This document shows positions 17,051 through 25,459 of a stretch of DNA of 64,000 bases, one piece after another. The stretch is taken from positions 174,295-238,294 of the forward strand of contig NZ_BMHI01000007.1 in NCBI RefSeq assembly GCF_014640635.1, read 5' to 3'. Below the pieces are notes generated by a model that worked only from the letters and a program-made list of their open reading frames with translations, was not told the DNA's origin and did not search any database. This stretch comes from Flexivirga endophytica. GTDB taxonomy: Bacteria; Actinomycetota; Actinomycetes; Actinomycetales; Dermatophilaceae. Each line of letters opens with the position of its first letter. Positions within the stretch are counted from its first letter, which is position 1. The position numbers and the translations under genes are program-made.

Positions 17051-17164
17051 CCGCCCGACAGTGGCGAGCCTCAACCATCAGCACCGCTGAACTGCACCAA
17101 CCGTTGTACCTCGTCAGCGCGTGTCGATAGCCGATTGGTTATCGAGACATCCTCGGCGAGAGTC

Positions 17165-17503
17165 TTAGAGCTCAGCCTCGGATGGGCTTGCCCACCAGCC
17201 GCTGGTTATGGCGGTGAGCCAATCGTCGTCGGTTGGGTCGACGAGTCCGAGGTATACGCCATCGTTGTCGTGGTCGTAGCCGACGACCATGCTGATCGGC
17301 TCATGCTCCAATCCGAGGAACCGCGAAATGCAGTGATTCAGGCCGGGCCCGACGAACTGGTCGATCACGCCCGGGTGATGCGGCATCAACACGTGATTGC
17401 GTGCGCGGAGGTCTTGCGACAGGACGTCGCTGTCGTCGGGTTCGGTGTCAGAAGAGAGCACACGCTTGCCGACAACAGCCTTGTCCGTGTGCAGCAACTT
17501 CAT
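17165..17503 (-). CDS. Hypothetical protein
   Basis: 112 aa, acidic, rich in Asp. No signal peptide, membrane segment or recognised domain. Ends DDDWLTAITSGWWASPSEAEL, with the stop at 17165. The ribosome-binding site is weak. The reading frame is open on the minus strand between a GNAT gene and the HNH gene. I do not recognise it; it could be a real small gene or a chance frame. Confidence 0.45.
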   Translation of the reverse strand: MKLLHTDKAVVGKRVLSSDTEPDDSDVLSQDLRARNHVLMPHHPGVIDQFVGPGLNHCISRFLGLEHEPISMVVGYDHDNDGVYLGLVDPTDDDWLTAITSGWWASPSEAEL

Positions 17504-17611
17504 TGCGTCAGTCTCGCATCACAGAGTTGCCGGTTGTCGATCGTGCAGCGGGGCAAGGAGATCGACGACGCGGATGGATTCGTCTACATCGGAATCGTTC
17601 TCTTGAGAAGC

Positions 17612-19057
17612 TCAGGCGGTCGCGGTTTGGTGGCCGGGCATCCGCCCGGGTGTCAGATCCCAAACCACACGGTCGGGTCTTACGTCGGCGGTGTAGCCCT
17701 GTCGGTGCACGGTCTGGTGGTGTCGGCCGCACAGCATCGCCGAATCCGTCAGGGAGGTTTCGCCGCCGGCCCACCACGGTGTGACGTGGTGGATCTCGCA
17801 GAACCCTGGTGGCCGATCACAATCGGGGAAGCTGCATCCGCCATCCCGCAGGATGACTGCGGCCCGGATCGCTTTGGTAGCCAACCGTTCTCGCCGCCCC
17901 ACGTCCAACGGTTGACTGGGGCCGCCGAGCACGACCGGGATCAGGTCCGCAGTGCACGCCAACCGGCGGGCAGCACCCGCGTCGAGCACGTCACCGGTGC
18001 CGGTGGTGCCGCCATGGCCCTTGAGTAGCTCCTGCAGCCCCATCGTCAGAAGCACGGTCGCCGCACTTGCTTGCACGCCGTCGCCGGCTGCTGCCCGGGC
18101 GCCGGCACCGACCAGGTCCATCAACGCATCCACGCGGCGTTTGCCCGGGGAGCGTTCATCACGCACCGACTCACCCGAGTTAGTGGCCGTACCCGAACGC
18201 TCGGCAGTGTCGGTGGTGTCGTCGTCGAGGTTGAGCCCGAATGCGGCACCCGACCCGTGGCTCCGACTGGCCGGAGCGGTCTCGTCCGCTCCGGCCGCCT
18301 TGTCGGTTTTGTCTGTCGGGTCAGTGGGTTTCGCGGGTCGTGGTGCGGATTTGGCGGTGATCGCTTCTTTGAGGATCGCGGCGTTCGCCGGGGACAACTC
18401 CGCGACCAGCCGGGTCATCCCTGTCGCAGTGGTGGACCAGGACAAGGATTCGGTGCCTTCCAACGTCTCGTCATCCTTGGACAACTCGTCCGGGGCGAAC
18501 CGATCAATGATCGCCCGGGTCAACCTCGTCAGCCCGTCACACCCCAGCGAGGGGTCGATTTGTAGGAACCAGCCCATCACGTCATCGCGTTCGGCGGTCG
18601 GGATGACCGGACCGACCTTGTCCGCTTGGAGCAGCGCGGTCCGTGCGGACTCCACCGAGCACGATCCCTTGAGTAGGGCTTGGGTGATGACGGTGTTCTT
18701 CCGGTGCTGACACGCATCGGCCACTGACGCCATCACCCGGATCGTCTTGGGCTCCAGTCGCGTCTCGCCACTCAGCCGCCCGGAGATCCACTGCCCGGTG
18801 GTGGCCGCATCCGACCTCGTGACCGCGCCCCGGTCGACGGCGTCCGCGGCCACGATCGTGCCCACTTGCGACGACCGGCCCTGCAACCGCAACAACACGG
18901 TCATCAGCTCTGCTTCTTGGTCGTCGCCGAGCTGATGCACCGCGCCCGGAACCTCGTCCAACAGCTGCGCCGCAGCCTGCAGGATCCCAAGCACTTCCGG
19001 TCCCCGACCCGGCTCCGCAACAGGGGCACCATCCACTACCGAATGACTGATGCTCAT
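17612..19057 (-). CDS. DUF222 / HNH endonuclease domain protein (13E12 type)
   Basis: 481 aa from the ATG at 19057, preceded by AAGGGG. The open frame extends to 19177 but would run through an inverted repeat. The N-terminal two-thirds is the DUF222 helical domain, interrupted by a Ala/Thr/Asp-rich linker at about residues 235-300. The C-terminus carries an HNH nuclease: CSFPDCDRPPGFCEIHHVTP and later CGRHHQTVH. This 13E12-type family is multicopy and often horizontally exchanged in actinobacteria; its biological role is unclear. Confidence 0.88.
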   Translation of the reverse strand: MSISHSVVDGAPVAEPGRGPEVLGILQAAAQLLDEVPGAVHQLGDDQEAELMTVLLRLQGRSSQVGTIVAADAVDRGAVTRSDAATTGQWISGRLSGETRLEPKTIRVMASVADACQHRKNTVITQALLKGSCSVESARTALLQADKVGPVIPTAERDDVMGWFLQIDPSLGCDGLTRLTRAIIDRFAPDELSKDDETLEGTESLSWSTTATGMTRLVAELSPANAAILKEAITAKSAPRPAKPTDPTDKTDKAAGADETAPASRSHGSGAAFGLNLDDDTTDTAERSGTATNSGESVRDERSPGKRRVDALMDLVGAGARAAAGDGVQASAATVLLTMGLQELLKGHGGTTGTGDVLDAGAARRLACTADLIPVVLGGPSQPLDVGRRERLATKAIRAAVILRDGGCSFPDCDRPPGFCEIHHVTPWWAGGETSLTDSAMLCGRHHQTVHRQGYTADVRPDRVVWDLTPGRMPGHQTATA

Positions 19058-19443
19058 GGCGTTAATCCCCTTCCCCTGTAAGCGTTTTCGCTTACGTACA
19101 GGATACCTGGAACCTACGTCAATGGCTAGCATTTCATCGAACACATTTCGGTAGATCCGTATATCCAGCGCCATCAATCCTGGTCACGACCGGAGGGTGG
19201 GCGACACCCGGGAACTACCGCGGACACACGTGCCGCCGGAGGCGGGTCCGCGTGTCATCGTTTCGCCACGAGGCGACCGATTGAGCTCGCCATCCGCTAC
19301 TGGGACGGCGATCTCCAGCGCTTGCCACGGTGGTTGTGCGGCAGGTGTTGCGCGTGCGAATTCACAACTGGACGATGTCACGGCGCCTTGACCACAACGG
19401 ATCTCACGCAAGCCCTTCTATGGTGCGAGAGTGGCCGACGGCC
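19058..19443. other. Intergenic region
   Basis: Apart from the inverted repeat at 19078-19095 and AT-richer promoter-like sequence at 19100-19160, I see nothing supported here. Short open frames in 19180-19410 show no recognisable domain. Confidence 0.4.
19078..19095. promoter_or_regulatory. Inverted repeat upstream of the HNH gene
   Basis: GTAAGCG-TTTT-CGCTTAC, a perfect 7-4-7 repeat, lies 20 bp before the HNH gene ATG at 19057. It could be an operator or a 5' hairpin that limits translation. Confidence 0.5.
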
Positions 19444-19735
19444 TCACGCTGAAGTCCACACTGCGAGTTCGTTGCCGGCCGGATCCGTGAAATGGAACCG
19501 GCGTCCGCCGGGGAAGTCGTATGGCTCCTCCGTGATCCGCCCCCTGTGCGGGTTGAGACGTGCGGGTTGAGACCGCCGATCTCCCCGGCCCATTCCGCTG
19601 CTCGGATGCCGGCGCGGTGGGAGCCGTAGTCGTTGATGGTCCAGCCGAACACGTCCGATAAGAAGGCCGTGGACACTTCCAGATCCTCGGCGGCGAGCTC
19701 GACATACGCGACGGTCTGATGCTTGGCGTCATAGC
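19444..19735 (-). pseudogene. Glyoxalase/VOC family protein remnant
   Basis: One frame holds the N-terminal part of a VOC domain (QTVAYVELAAEDLEVSTAFL, DVFGWTINDYG). Another holds the C-terminal end (ITEEPYDFPGGRRFHFTDPA, GNELAVWTSA, stop at 19444). The middle, roughly 30-40 residues, is missing, the frame shifts, and no proper start codon is in frame with the N-terminal part. This is a decayed gene; the intact form would be a small metal-dependent glyoxalase/dioxygenase-fold protein. Confidence 0.7.
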
Positions 19736-19774
19736 TCGCGGTATTGGCGACCTCCGCCAGCCACCGCCATTCGG

Positions 19775-20170
19775 CTATTTGACCTGGCACCGAACCAACC
19801 ACGGGGATCCCGCTCCGACCGCGCGAGCCGATGCCGCGACCTTCGTCTCGGCGCACTGGGCATCCCCGCTTCGGGCAGTTGCCGTGTAGTCGCCCGGCTC
19901 CACCCGAAACGTTGCGGCTTGGCCCTCAGCCACCTGCCGGGACAGATCGATCCCCGATCCCCTCAGGTACACGATGCCCGGCACGAGCCGTCCGGTGTAG
20001 CCGGGGGCCGGGCCTCCGACATACACGATGCCGATCGTCACGCTGAGTGGCTGCTGACTGCTGGTGGGACTTGCCGGTTGTTGACTGGGGACCGGGCTGC
20101 CGCCCGAAGAGCTGCAGGCGCCGAGCACCATCGCGATGAGCGCTGTCGCGCAGAGCCACCCTTGACGCAT
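19775..20170 (-). CDS. Small secreted lipoprotein, unknown function
   Basis: 131 aa from the ATG at 20170. A lipoprotein signal (MRQGWLCATALIAMVLGAC) has its lipidated Cys at residue 19. A Ser/Pro/Gln linker follows, then a small domain ending in FRVEPGDYTATARSGDAQCA. Two further cysteines in the C-terminal part could form a disulfide. The pattern looks like a small beta-sandwich, but I cannot assign a function. Confidence 0.72.
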   Translation of the reverse strand: MRQGWLCATALIAMVLGACSSSGGSPVPSQQPASPTSSQQPLSVTIGIVYVGGPAPGYTGRLVPGIVYLRGSGIDLSRQVAEGQAATFRVEPGDYTATARSGDAQCAETKVAASARAVGAGSPWLVRCQVK

Positions 20171-20284
20171 GACCCCACTTTCCCACCTGTCGACCCAGTG
20201 CAGAAGGCGATGACGCCACACGAAACGCGGCCCGTCGAAGAGCGTCCTTGCCTTGAAGTCGACTTGAACTCATAGCGTCGGAGT

Positions 20285-20710
20285 ATGACGACCACCAACA
20301 CGCGACCAAGCGAGACCTTCACCGCCGAAGAGCTGAGCTACCTGCGTTCCCAACGCCTGGGCCGGCTTGCGACACAGCAACCGAACGGCACCTTGCAAGT
20401 GAGCCCGGTCGGCTTCACCGTCGATGCCGCATCCGGGGCGATCGACATACACGGGTTCCGGATGTCGGCGAGCCGCAAGTTCCGCAACGTCGAGGACAAC
20501 GGCAAGGTGGCCTTCGTCGTCGACGACCTGCCATCGACGGATCCGTGGCGCGTGCGGTGCCTCGAGATACGCGGCACCGCCGAGGCGCTCGTCCCCGACG
20601 GCGAGGACAGTGCACTGATCCGCATCCACCCGCGGCGCATCATCAGCTTCGGCATCGACGAGGACCGGCCGCCGCACGAGTTGCGGCCGTCGCTGCGCAA
20701 CGTCGGCTAG
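20285..20710 (+). CDS. PPOX class F420-dependent (or FMN) oxidoreductase
   Basis: 141 aa. The split-barrel flavin-reductase-like fold is recognisable from LSYLRSQRLGRLATQQPNGT, SPVGFTVD, KFRNVEDNGKVAFVVDDL and the end RRIISFGIDEDRP. Actinobacterial members with this length and LGRLAT...P.VSPVGF pattern are usually annotated as PPOX class F420-dependent enzymes. It is cytoplasmic, with unknown substrate. It ends 4 bp inside the 3' end of the convergent ABC-F gene. Confidence 0.85.
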   Translation: MTTTNTRPSETFTAEELSYLRSQRLGRLATQQPNGTLQVSPVGFTVDAASGAIDIHGFRMSASRKFRNVEDNGKVAFVVDDLPSTDPWRVRCLEIRGTAEALVPDGEDSALIRIHPRRIISFGIDEDRPPHELRPSLRNVG

Positions 20711-22407
20711 CGCGCTCGGTCAACGCGATCCTCGTCCCACACGGGCTCGGGCGCCTCACGCACCTTGCCGTCGGATCCGAAGACCAGGAAACGGTCGAAT
20801 CCCCTTGCGAACCAACGGTCGTGGGTGACTGCCACGACCGTGCCGTCGAACGCGTCCAAGCCCGCTTCGAGCGCCTCGGCCGAGTGCAGATCGAGGTTGT
20901 CCGTCGGCTCGTCCAGCAGCAGCAGCGTCGCACCGGACAACTCCAGCAGCAGGATCTGGAAGCGCGCCTGCTGCCCACCGGACAGTGAGGCGAAAGCCTG
21001 CTCCGCCGCTCGCGCCAACTCGTAACGGTCGAGCGCACGAGAGGCCTGCTCGCGCGGCATGCCGTTGCGGTGCTCGTCGCCGCGATGCAGGATCTCCAGC
21101 AACGTCCGCTTCTCCCACGCGTGTGTGCTGCCCGCCTGCGCCGACTGCGCGAACCAGCCCGGGCGCACGCGGGACCCGAGTCGCGCGATTCCGCTGTGCT
21201 GCACCGGTTTCGGCGGGTTGTCGCCGATCGGCCGGTGCTCGACATCCGGGTCCGAGCCACCGGCCGCGAGCAACCGGAGGAAGTGCGACTTGCCCGACCC
21301 GTTGGACCCCAGCACGGCGACGCGTTCGCCATACCAGACCTCGAGGTCGAGCGGTTTCATCAACCCGGTGAGTTCGAGCCCCTCACAGACGACCGCGCGC
21401 TTGGCCGTCCGCCCACCGGACAGCCGCATGTTGACGTTCTGCTCGAAGGGCACCACTTCCGGCGGTCCGGCCTCCTCGAACTTCGCCAGCCGCGTCTGAG
21501 CGGCGCGATAACGCGGCGCCATACCGTCGTTGTATGTCGCCTTGATCTTGAGCCGCTGCACGAGTTGCTTGAGTTTGAGGTGTTCCTCGTCCCACCGGCG
21601 GCGCAGCTCCTCCAGCTTGCTGATCCGATCGATCCGCGCCTGGTGGTACGTCGTGAAGCTCCCCGGATGCACCCAGGCATTGGCGCCGGCGGCAGCGGGC
21701 TCGAGCGTCGCGATCCGGGTCGCGACGTTCGCGAGCATCTCGCGGTCGTGGCTGATGAACAACACGGTCTTCGGAGAGGCCGTGAGTTGCGCTTCCAGCC
21801 AGCGCTTGGTGGGCACGTCCAAGGAGTTGTCCGGCTCGTCGAGCAGTAGCACCTCTTCATTGCCGCGCAACAACGACTCCAACACGATCCGCTTCTGCTC
21901 ACCGCCGGAAAGCGTTGACACATCGCGGAACTGCGCGCGATCGAAAGGTATGCCGATGGCGGACACCGTGCAGACGTCGCAGGCTGTCTCCCAGTCGTAG
22001 CCACCGACCTCGGCCCAGTCCGCGAGCGCCTGCGCGTAGGCCAGCTGCGCCGGCTCGTCGTCGCGCTCCATGATCCCCAGCTCGGAGACGTCAACTGCCT
22101 TGGCAATCTTGCGGATCCGCTCCGGCGCGACCGTCAGTAACAGGTCGCGGACGCTGAACCCCTCACCATCGGGTCGGGAGCGACCGATGAACTGGGGCAT
22201 CACCGCCAGTCCGCCGGAGCGGGTGATCGCACCCTCGTGCGCGTCGAGTTCGCCGGCGATGATCCGCAGCAGGGTCGTCTTGCCGGTGCCGTTGGGGCCG
22301 ACCAGCCCCACCTTGGCGCCCTCACCCACGCGCAGGCTGACGCCGCCGAGCAGCGGACGGCCGTCGGGCAGGAAGTAGTGCACGCCGTTGACATCGATAT
22401 GACCCAC
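20707..22407 (-). CDS. ABC-F family ATPase
   Basis: 566 aa from the GTG at 22407 (start VGHIDVNGVHYFLPDGRPLL); a TTG at 22416 is also open. Two nucleotide-binding domains lie in one chain with no membrane segments: Walker A GPNGTGKT and signature LSGGEQKR in the first; GSNGSGKS and LSGGQQAR in the second. A basic helical linker joins them. ABC-F proteins act on the ribosome, either as translation factors or as antibiotic resistance factors. No antibiotic gene is nearby, so a housekeeping role is as likely. Confidence 0.9.
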   Translation of the reverse strand: MGHIDVNGVHYFLPDGRPLLGGVSLRVGEGAKVGLVGPNGTGKTTLLRIIAGELDAHEGAITRSGGLAVMPQFIGRSRPDGEGFSVRDLLLTVAPERIRKIAKAVDVSELGIMERDDEPAQLAYAQALADWAEVGGYDWETACDVCTVSAIGIPFDRAQFRDVSTLSGGEQKRIVLESLLRGNEEVLLLDEPDNSLDVPTKRWLEAQLTASPKTVLFISHDREMLANVATRIATLEPAAAGANAWVHPGSFTTYHQARIDRISKLEELRRRWDEEHLKLKQLVQRLKIKATYNDGMAPRYRAAQTRLAKFEEAGPPEVVPFEQNVNMRLSGGRTAKRAVVCEGLELTGLMKPLDLEVWYGERVAVLGSNGSGKSHFLRLLAAGGSDPDVEHRPIGDNPPKPVQHSGIARLGSRVRPGWFAQSAQAGSTHAWEKRTLLEILHRGDEHRNGMPREQASRALDRYELARAAEQAFASLSGGQQARFQILLLELSGATLLLLDEPTDNLDLHSAEALEAGLDAFDGTVVAVTHDRWFARGFDRFLVFGSDGKVREAPEPVWDEDRVDRAR

Positions 22408-22449
22408 GACCGTCAAGCATCACGTATGCACCCCACCCGCGTCATCCGG

Positions 22450-22640
22450 GTTTCGATACGCGGCTCGTCCCTCACCGCTACTCAACCCGCGAGCGCGGTT
22501 TCGATACGCGGCTCGTCCCTCACCGCTACTCAACCCGCGAGCGCGGTTTCGATACGCGGCTCGTCCCTCCCGCTACTCAACCCGCGAGCGCGGTTTCGAT
22601 ACGCGACTCGTACCTCGGCACTGTTCGATAGACGGGTTTC
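22450..22640. repeat. Tandem REP-like repeat, 48-bp period
   Basis: Units starting GTTTCGATACGCGGCTCGTC and ending CTCAACCCGCGAGCGCG recur at 22450, 22498, 22546 and 22593 (one copy lost one base). After that come degenerate copies to about 22640. The GGTTTCGA...TCAACC ends could pair into a hairpin. Similar GGTTTCGATACG/CTCAACC words are common between genes in Micrococcales, as I recall. The 22408-22762 gap holds nothing else I can support. Confidence 0.88.
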
Positions 22641-22762
22641 GAGCCGTGGCTCGTCCCGCTGGGCGACCAGCGCGGTCTCGATCCGGTCACGGGACAACCG
22701 CGCCGACGAGTCCGGTGCTCTACTGATCGTCAGGGTTCAACGGATCCATCAGGGAGGACACC

Positions 22763-22966
22763 ATGTTCTGGATCATCTGCCTGCTCGTGTTCCTGGCGAT
22801 GTGCACCGCACTGACGCTGATCGTTCGCAGCCGCGGCGGCGGCGATGGCAGCGGCACCGGCGTGGACAACAACAACGCATTGCAGCGGGGCTCGGCCGAG
22901 GCATACATCCGGCGGCAAGACGGACCGGGCGCTGGACCCGGCGGATACGGCGGCCCGAGCAGCTGA
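22763..22966 (+). CDS. Small single-pass membrane protein
   Basis: 67 aa. The ATG at 22763 follows GGGAGGACACC, a strong ribosome-binding site. An N-terminal hydrophobic helix (FWIICLLVFLAMCTALTLIV) is followed by a short Gly/Ser-rich cytoplasmic or exposed tail. No known family is recognised. It lies 53 bp upstream of the oxoprolinase genes and may share their transcript. Confidence 0.6.
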   Translation: MFWIICLLVFLAMCTALTLIVRSRGGGDGSGTGVDNNNALQRGSAEAYIRRQDGPGAGPGGYGGPSS

Positions 22967-23019
22967 ACTCTGCACCGCGGCGCGGCCTCGGGTGGTCTCA
23001 CCGGCCCTAGGCTGGCCCC

Positions 23020-23775
23020 GTGCGCATCGACCTGAACGCCGACCTCGGTGAGTCCTTCGGCCGCTGGCGCCTCGGTGACGACGAGGCGCTGTTGCGGCTG
23101 GTCACCTCCGCCAACGTCGCGTGTGGCTTCCACGCCGGCGACCCGACGACGCTGGTCCGCACGTGTGCCGCCGCAGCCGAGCGTGGTGTGCGGATCGGAG
23201 CCCAGGTCGCTTACCGGGACCTGGCCGGCTTCGGCCGCCGCTTCATCGACGTATCAGCCGATGACCTGTATGCCGACGTGCTTTATCAGATCGGCGCGCT
23301 GGACGGCATCGCTCGCAGTGTCGGCAGCCGCGTCACCTACGTGAAGCCGCACGGTGCGCTCTACAACACCGTCGTCCACCACGAGGAGCAGGCCGCCGCC
23401 GTCGTCCGCGCCGTCGCCGCAGCGGGCGCGTTGCCCGTCCTCGGCCTGCCTGGGTCGGCGATCCTGACGGCAGCCACTGCGCTCGGGATCCCCACTGTCC
23501 GTGAGGCTTTCGTCGATCGCGCGTACACGCCGGAGGGCACCCTGGTGCCGCGGACGACCGCCGGCGCCGTCCTGACCGATCCCGCCGCGATCGCGCAACG
23601 GGCGGTCCGCATGGTCACCGAGCGGAATGTCGAGGCGATCGACGGTTCGGTGGTCGCGACGGAAGCGGAGTCGGTCTGCGTGCACGGGGACTCACCGGAC
23701 GCCGTGGCGATGGCGGCCGCGGTCCGGGACGCACTGGCCGGCGCCGCTGTCGAGCTGGCGCCCTTCGTGTCGTGA
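23020..23775 (+). CDS. pxpA: 5-oxoprolinase subunit A (LamB/YcsF family)
   Basis: 251 aa from the GTG at 23020. Begins IDLNADLGESFGRWRLGDDE, the signature of LamB/YcsF proteins; SANVACGFHAGDP and VKPHGALYN follow. Together with PxpB and PxpC it hydrolyses 5-oxo-L-proline (pyroglutamate) to glutamate using ATP; it acts in the cytoplasm. The three genes overlap by 4 bp each and form one operon in the order pxpA-pxpB-pxpC. Confidence 0.93.
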   Translation: MRIDLNADLGESFGRWRLGDDEALLRLVTSANVACGFHAGDPTTLVRTCAAAAERGVRIGAQVAYRDLAGFGRRFIDVSADDLYADVLYQIGALDGIARSVGSRVTYVKPHGALYNTVVHHEEQAAAVVRAVAAAGALPVLGLPGSAILTAATALGIPTVREAFVDRAYTPEGTLVPRTTAGAVLTDPAAIAQRAVRMVTERNVEAIDGSVVATEAESVCVHGDSPDAVAMAAAVRDALAGAAVELAPFVS

Positions 23776-24425
23776 CCGGCGACCAGCCCCTCACACTCCG
23801 GCCGTATGGCGCCAGGGCGCTCCTCGCCGAGGTGCCGGACGCCCCCACCCGACGGGCCCTGACCGCATGGTTGGAGTCGACCGAACACTCCGGTGTCGAC
23901 ATCGTGCCCGCCGAGTCCACGGTGCTGCTCGATGTCTCCGACATGTCCGTCGACGAGTCCACGGCGCAGCAGGCGTTGCGGCGCCTCAGCGCGCAACTGC
24001 GCGACCTCGATCTGACCACGCTTCCTCCGGCGACGGCGAGCTCCGGCAGCTTGCACACCATCGACGTCCGGTATGACGGCCCCGACCTCACGACCGTGGC
24101 GGAGCAGCTCGCGATGTCCACGGATGCGCTGATCCGGTGGCACGCCAGCACTCCGTGGACCGTCGAATTCCTCGGATTCATGCCGGGATTCGGCTACCTC
24201 ACCCGCGCCGACCACAATCGGGAGGTCGACCGCCGCCACTCCCCCAGATCAGCGATACCGACGGGCTCGGTCGGTTTCGCGGGTTCCTACTGCGGCGTCT
24301 ACCCACGGTCCTCACCCGGCGGCTGGCAGCTGGTCGGGCACACCGAGCACGTCATGTTCGACGTCCACGGCACGGGCGCGACCGCTGCACCGAACGACCG
24401 GATCACCTTTCAGGCTGTCCGATGA
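23772..24425 (+). CDS. pxpB: 5-oxoprolinase subunit B
   Basis: 217 aa from the GTG at 23772, overlapping the pxpA stop (GTGA). The allophanate hydrolase subunit 1 domain is clear: VEFLGFMPGFGYL, then IPTGSVGFAGSYCGVYPRSS and GGWQLVGHTE. Forms a complex with PxpC that phosphorylates oxoproline. The stop overlaps the pxpC ATG. Confidence 0.93.
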   Translation: MTGDQPLTLRPYGARALLAEVPDAPTRRALTAWLESTEHSGVDIVPAESTVLLDVSDMSVDESTAQQALRRLSAQLRDLDLTTLPPATASSGSLHTIDVRYDGPDLTTVAEQLAMSTDALIRWHASTPWTVEFLGFMPGFGYLTRADHNREVDRRHSPRSAIPTGSVGFAGSYCGVYPRSSPGGWQLVGHTEHVMFDVHGTGATAAPNDRITFQAVR

Positions 24426-25369
24426 CCTTCACCCCGATGAGTCCCACCCCACGAAGTTCTCCGCTCGTTCCTCGCTCCGATACTTCGCGGGGACCCCGGG
24501 TGAGGCACCTGGAGATCGTGCGGACCGGACCGCAGTGCCTCGTCCAGGACCTCGGACGTCCCGGTCTCGCCGGGCAGGGGGTCACTCTGTCCGGGGCCGT
24601 CGACCGACGGTCGCTCATCCAGGGAAATCGGCTGCTGGGCAACGCACCCCACGCACCCGGACTTGAAGTCCTGCTCGGCGGACTCGAGCTGCAACCGGAC
24701 GCCCCGGTGCTCGTGGCAGTCACCGGGGCGTGGTGCCCGGTCACGGTCGACGACACGCCGGCGGCCTTCGGCACACCGGTGTTGGTGCCTTCCGGCGCCG
24801 TACTGCGCCTCGGCACGGCGCACCGCGGGCTGCGCACCTATCTCACCGTCCGCGGTGGACTGGAACCACTCGGCGCATTCGCAGGCTCCTGGAGCACCGA
24901 CACCTCCAGCGGCATCGGGCCGGCGCAGGTCCTTGCCACGGACCGCATCCCCCTCGGCAACCAGATGCTCGACCCACCCGAGGTCGGCGCCGTGCCACCT
25001 GCGACGGCACCGGCGGAGCTCACCCTCCGGATGACTCTCGGCCCACGACCCGCCGACCTCAGCAGCGCTGACCGCAGCACGCTGGATCGAGCCTCCGGGA
25101 CCATCGCCAGCAATAGCGACCGGATCGGCATACGACTCAACGGTTTTGAGCTGACCGGCAAACCCGCCGGGCGACCGAGCGAGGCGATGCCACTCGGCGC
25201 CGTACAGGCTCCGCCCAGTGGCGAGCTCATCGTCTTCCTGGCCGACCATCCGACCACCGGCGGATACCCCGTGATCGGAGTGGTGGATGCCAGGGACCTC
25301 GACGACCTGGCGCAGTGCCCGCCCGGCACACCGGTGCGTTTCGCGGTCCGGCCACCGCCCGCCCACTGA
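24422..25369 (+). CDS. pxpC: 5-oxoprolinase subunit C, with an extra N-terminal segment
   Basis: 315 aa from the ATG at 24422, which overlaps the pxpB stop (ATGA). The usual family start would be near residue 27 (RHLEIVRTGPQCLVQDLGRP). The 25 or so residues before it are encoded by a REP-like element (24446-24498) also found at 55830-55880. A GTG at 24500 would remove the extension. The body has the allophanate hydrolase subunit 2 motifs SGAVDRRSLIQGNRLLGN and YLTVRGGL. Works with PxpA and PxpB on 5-oxoproline. Confidence 0.9.
   Translation: MTFTPMSPTPRSSPLVPRSDTSRGPRVRHLEIVRTGPQCLVQDLGRPGLAGQGVTLSGAVDRRSLIQGNRLLGNAPHAPGLEVLLGGLELQPDAPVLVAVTGAWCPVTVDDTPAAFGTPVLVPSGAVLRLGTAHRGLRTYLTVRGGLEPLGAFAGSWSTDTSSGIGPAQVLATDRIPLGNQMLDPPEVGAVPPATAPAELTLRMTLGPRPADLSSADRSTLDRASGTIASNSDRIGIRLNGFELTGKPAGRPSEAMPLGAVQAPPSGELIVFLADHPTTGGYPVIGVVDARDLDDLAQCPPGTPVRFAVRPPPAH
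24446..24498. repeat. REP-like element, copy 1 (inside pxpC start)
   Basis: Bounded by ACCCCACGAAGT and ATACTTCGCGGGGACCCCG, whose CCCCaCGAAGT and ACTTCGcGGGG arms are complementary with one mismatch. A CTCCGCTCGTTCCTCGCTC pyrimidine-rich core lies between. A close relative is at 55830-55880. Confidence 0.75.
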
Positions 25370-25459
25370 CGACAGAACAGTAGAAGTAAATAATGAACGC
25401 GGAATGACGGCTGGACTGAAACTCTTGCCACGCGACCGGTTTGCCGCCAAGGTGTTCTG

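Noticed and set aside
19184..19411. A 75-codon minus-strand open frame
   Set aside because: No ribosome-binding site, domain or typical composition; probably noise next to a decayed VOC gene.
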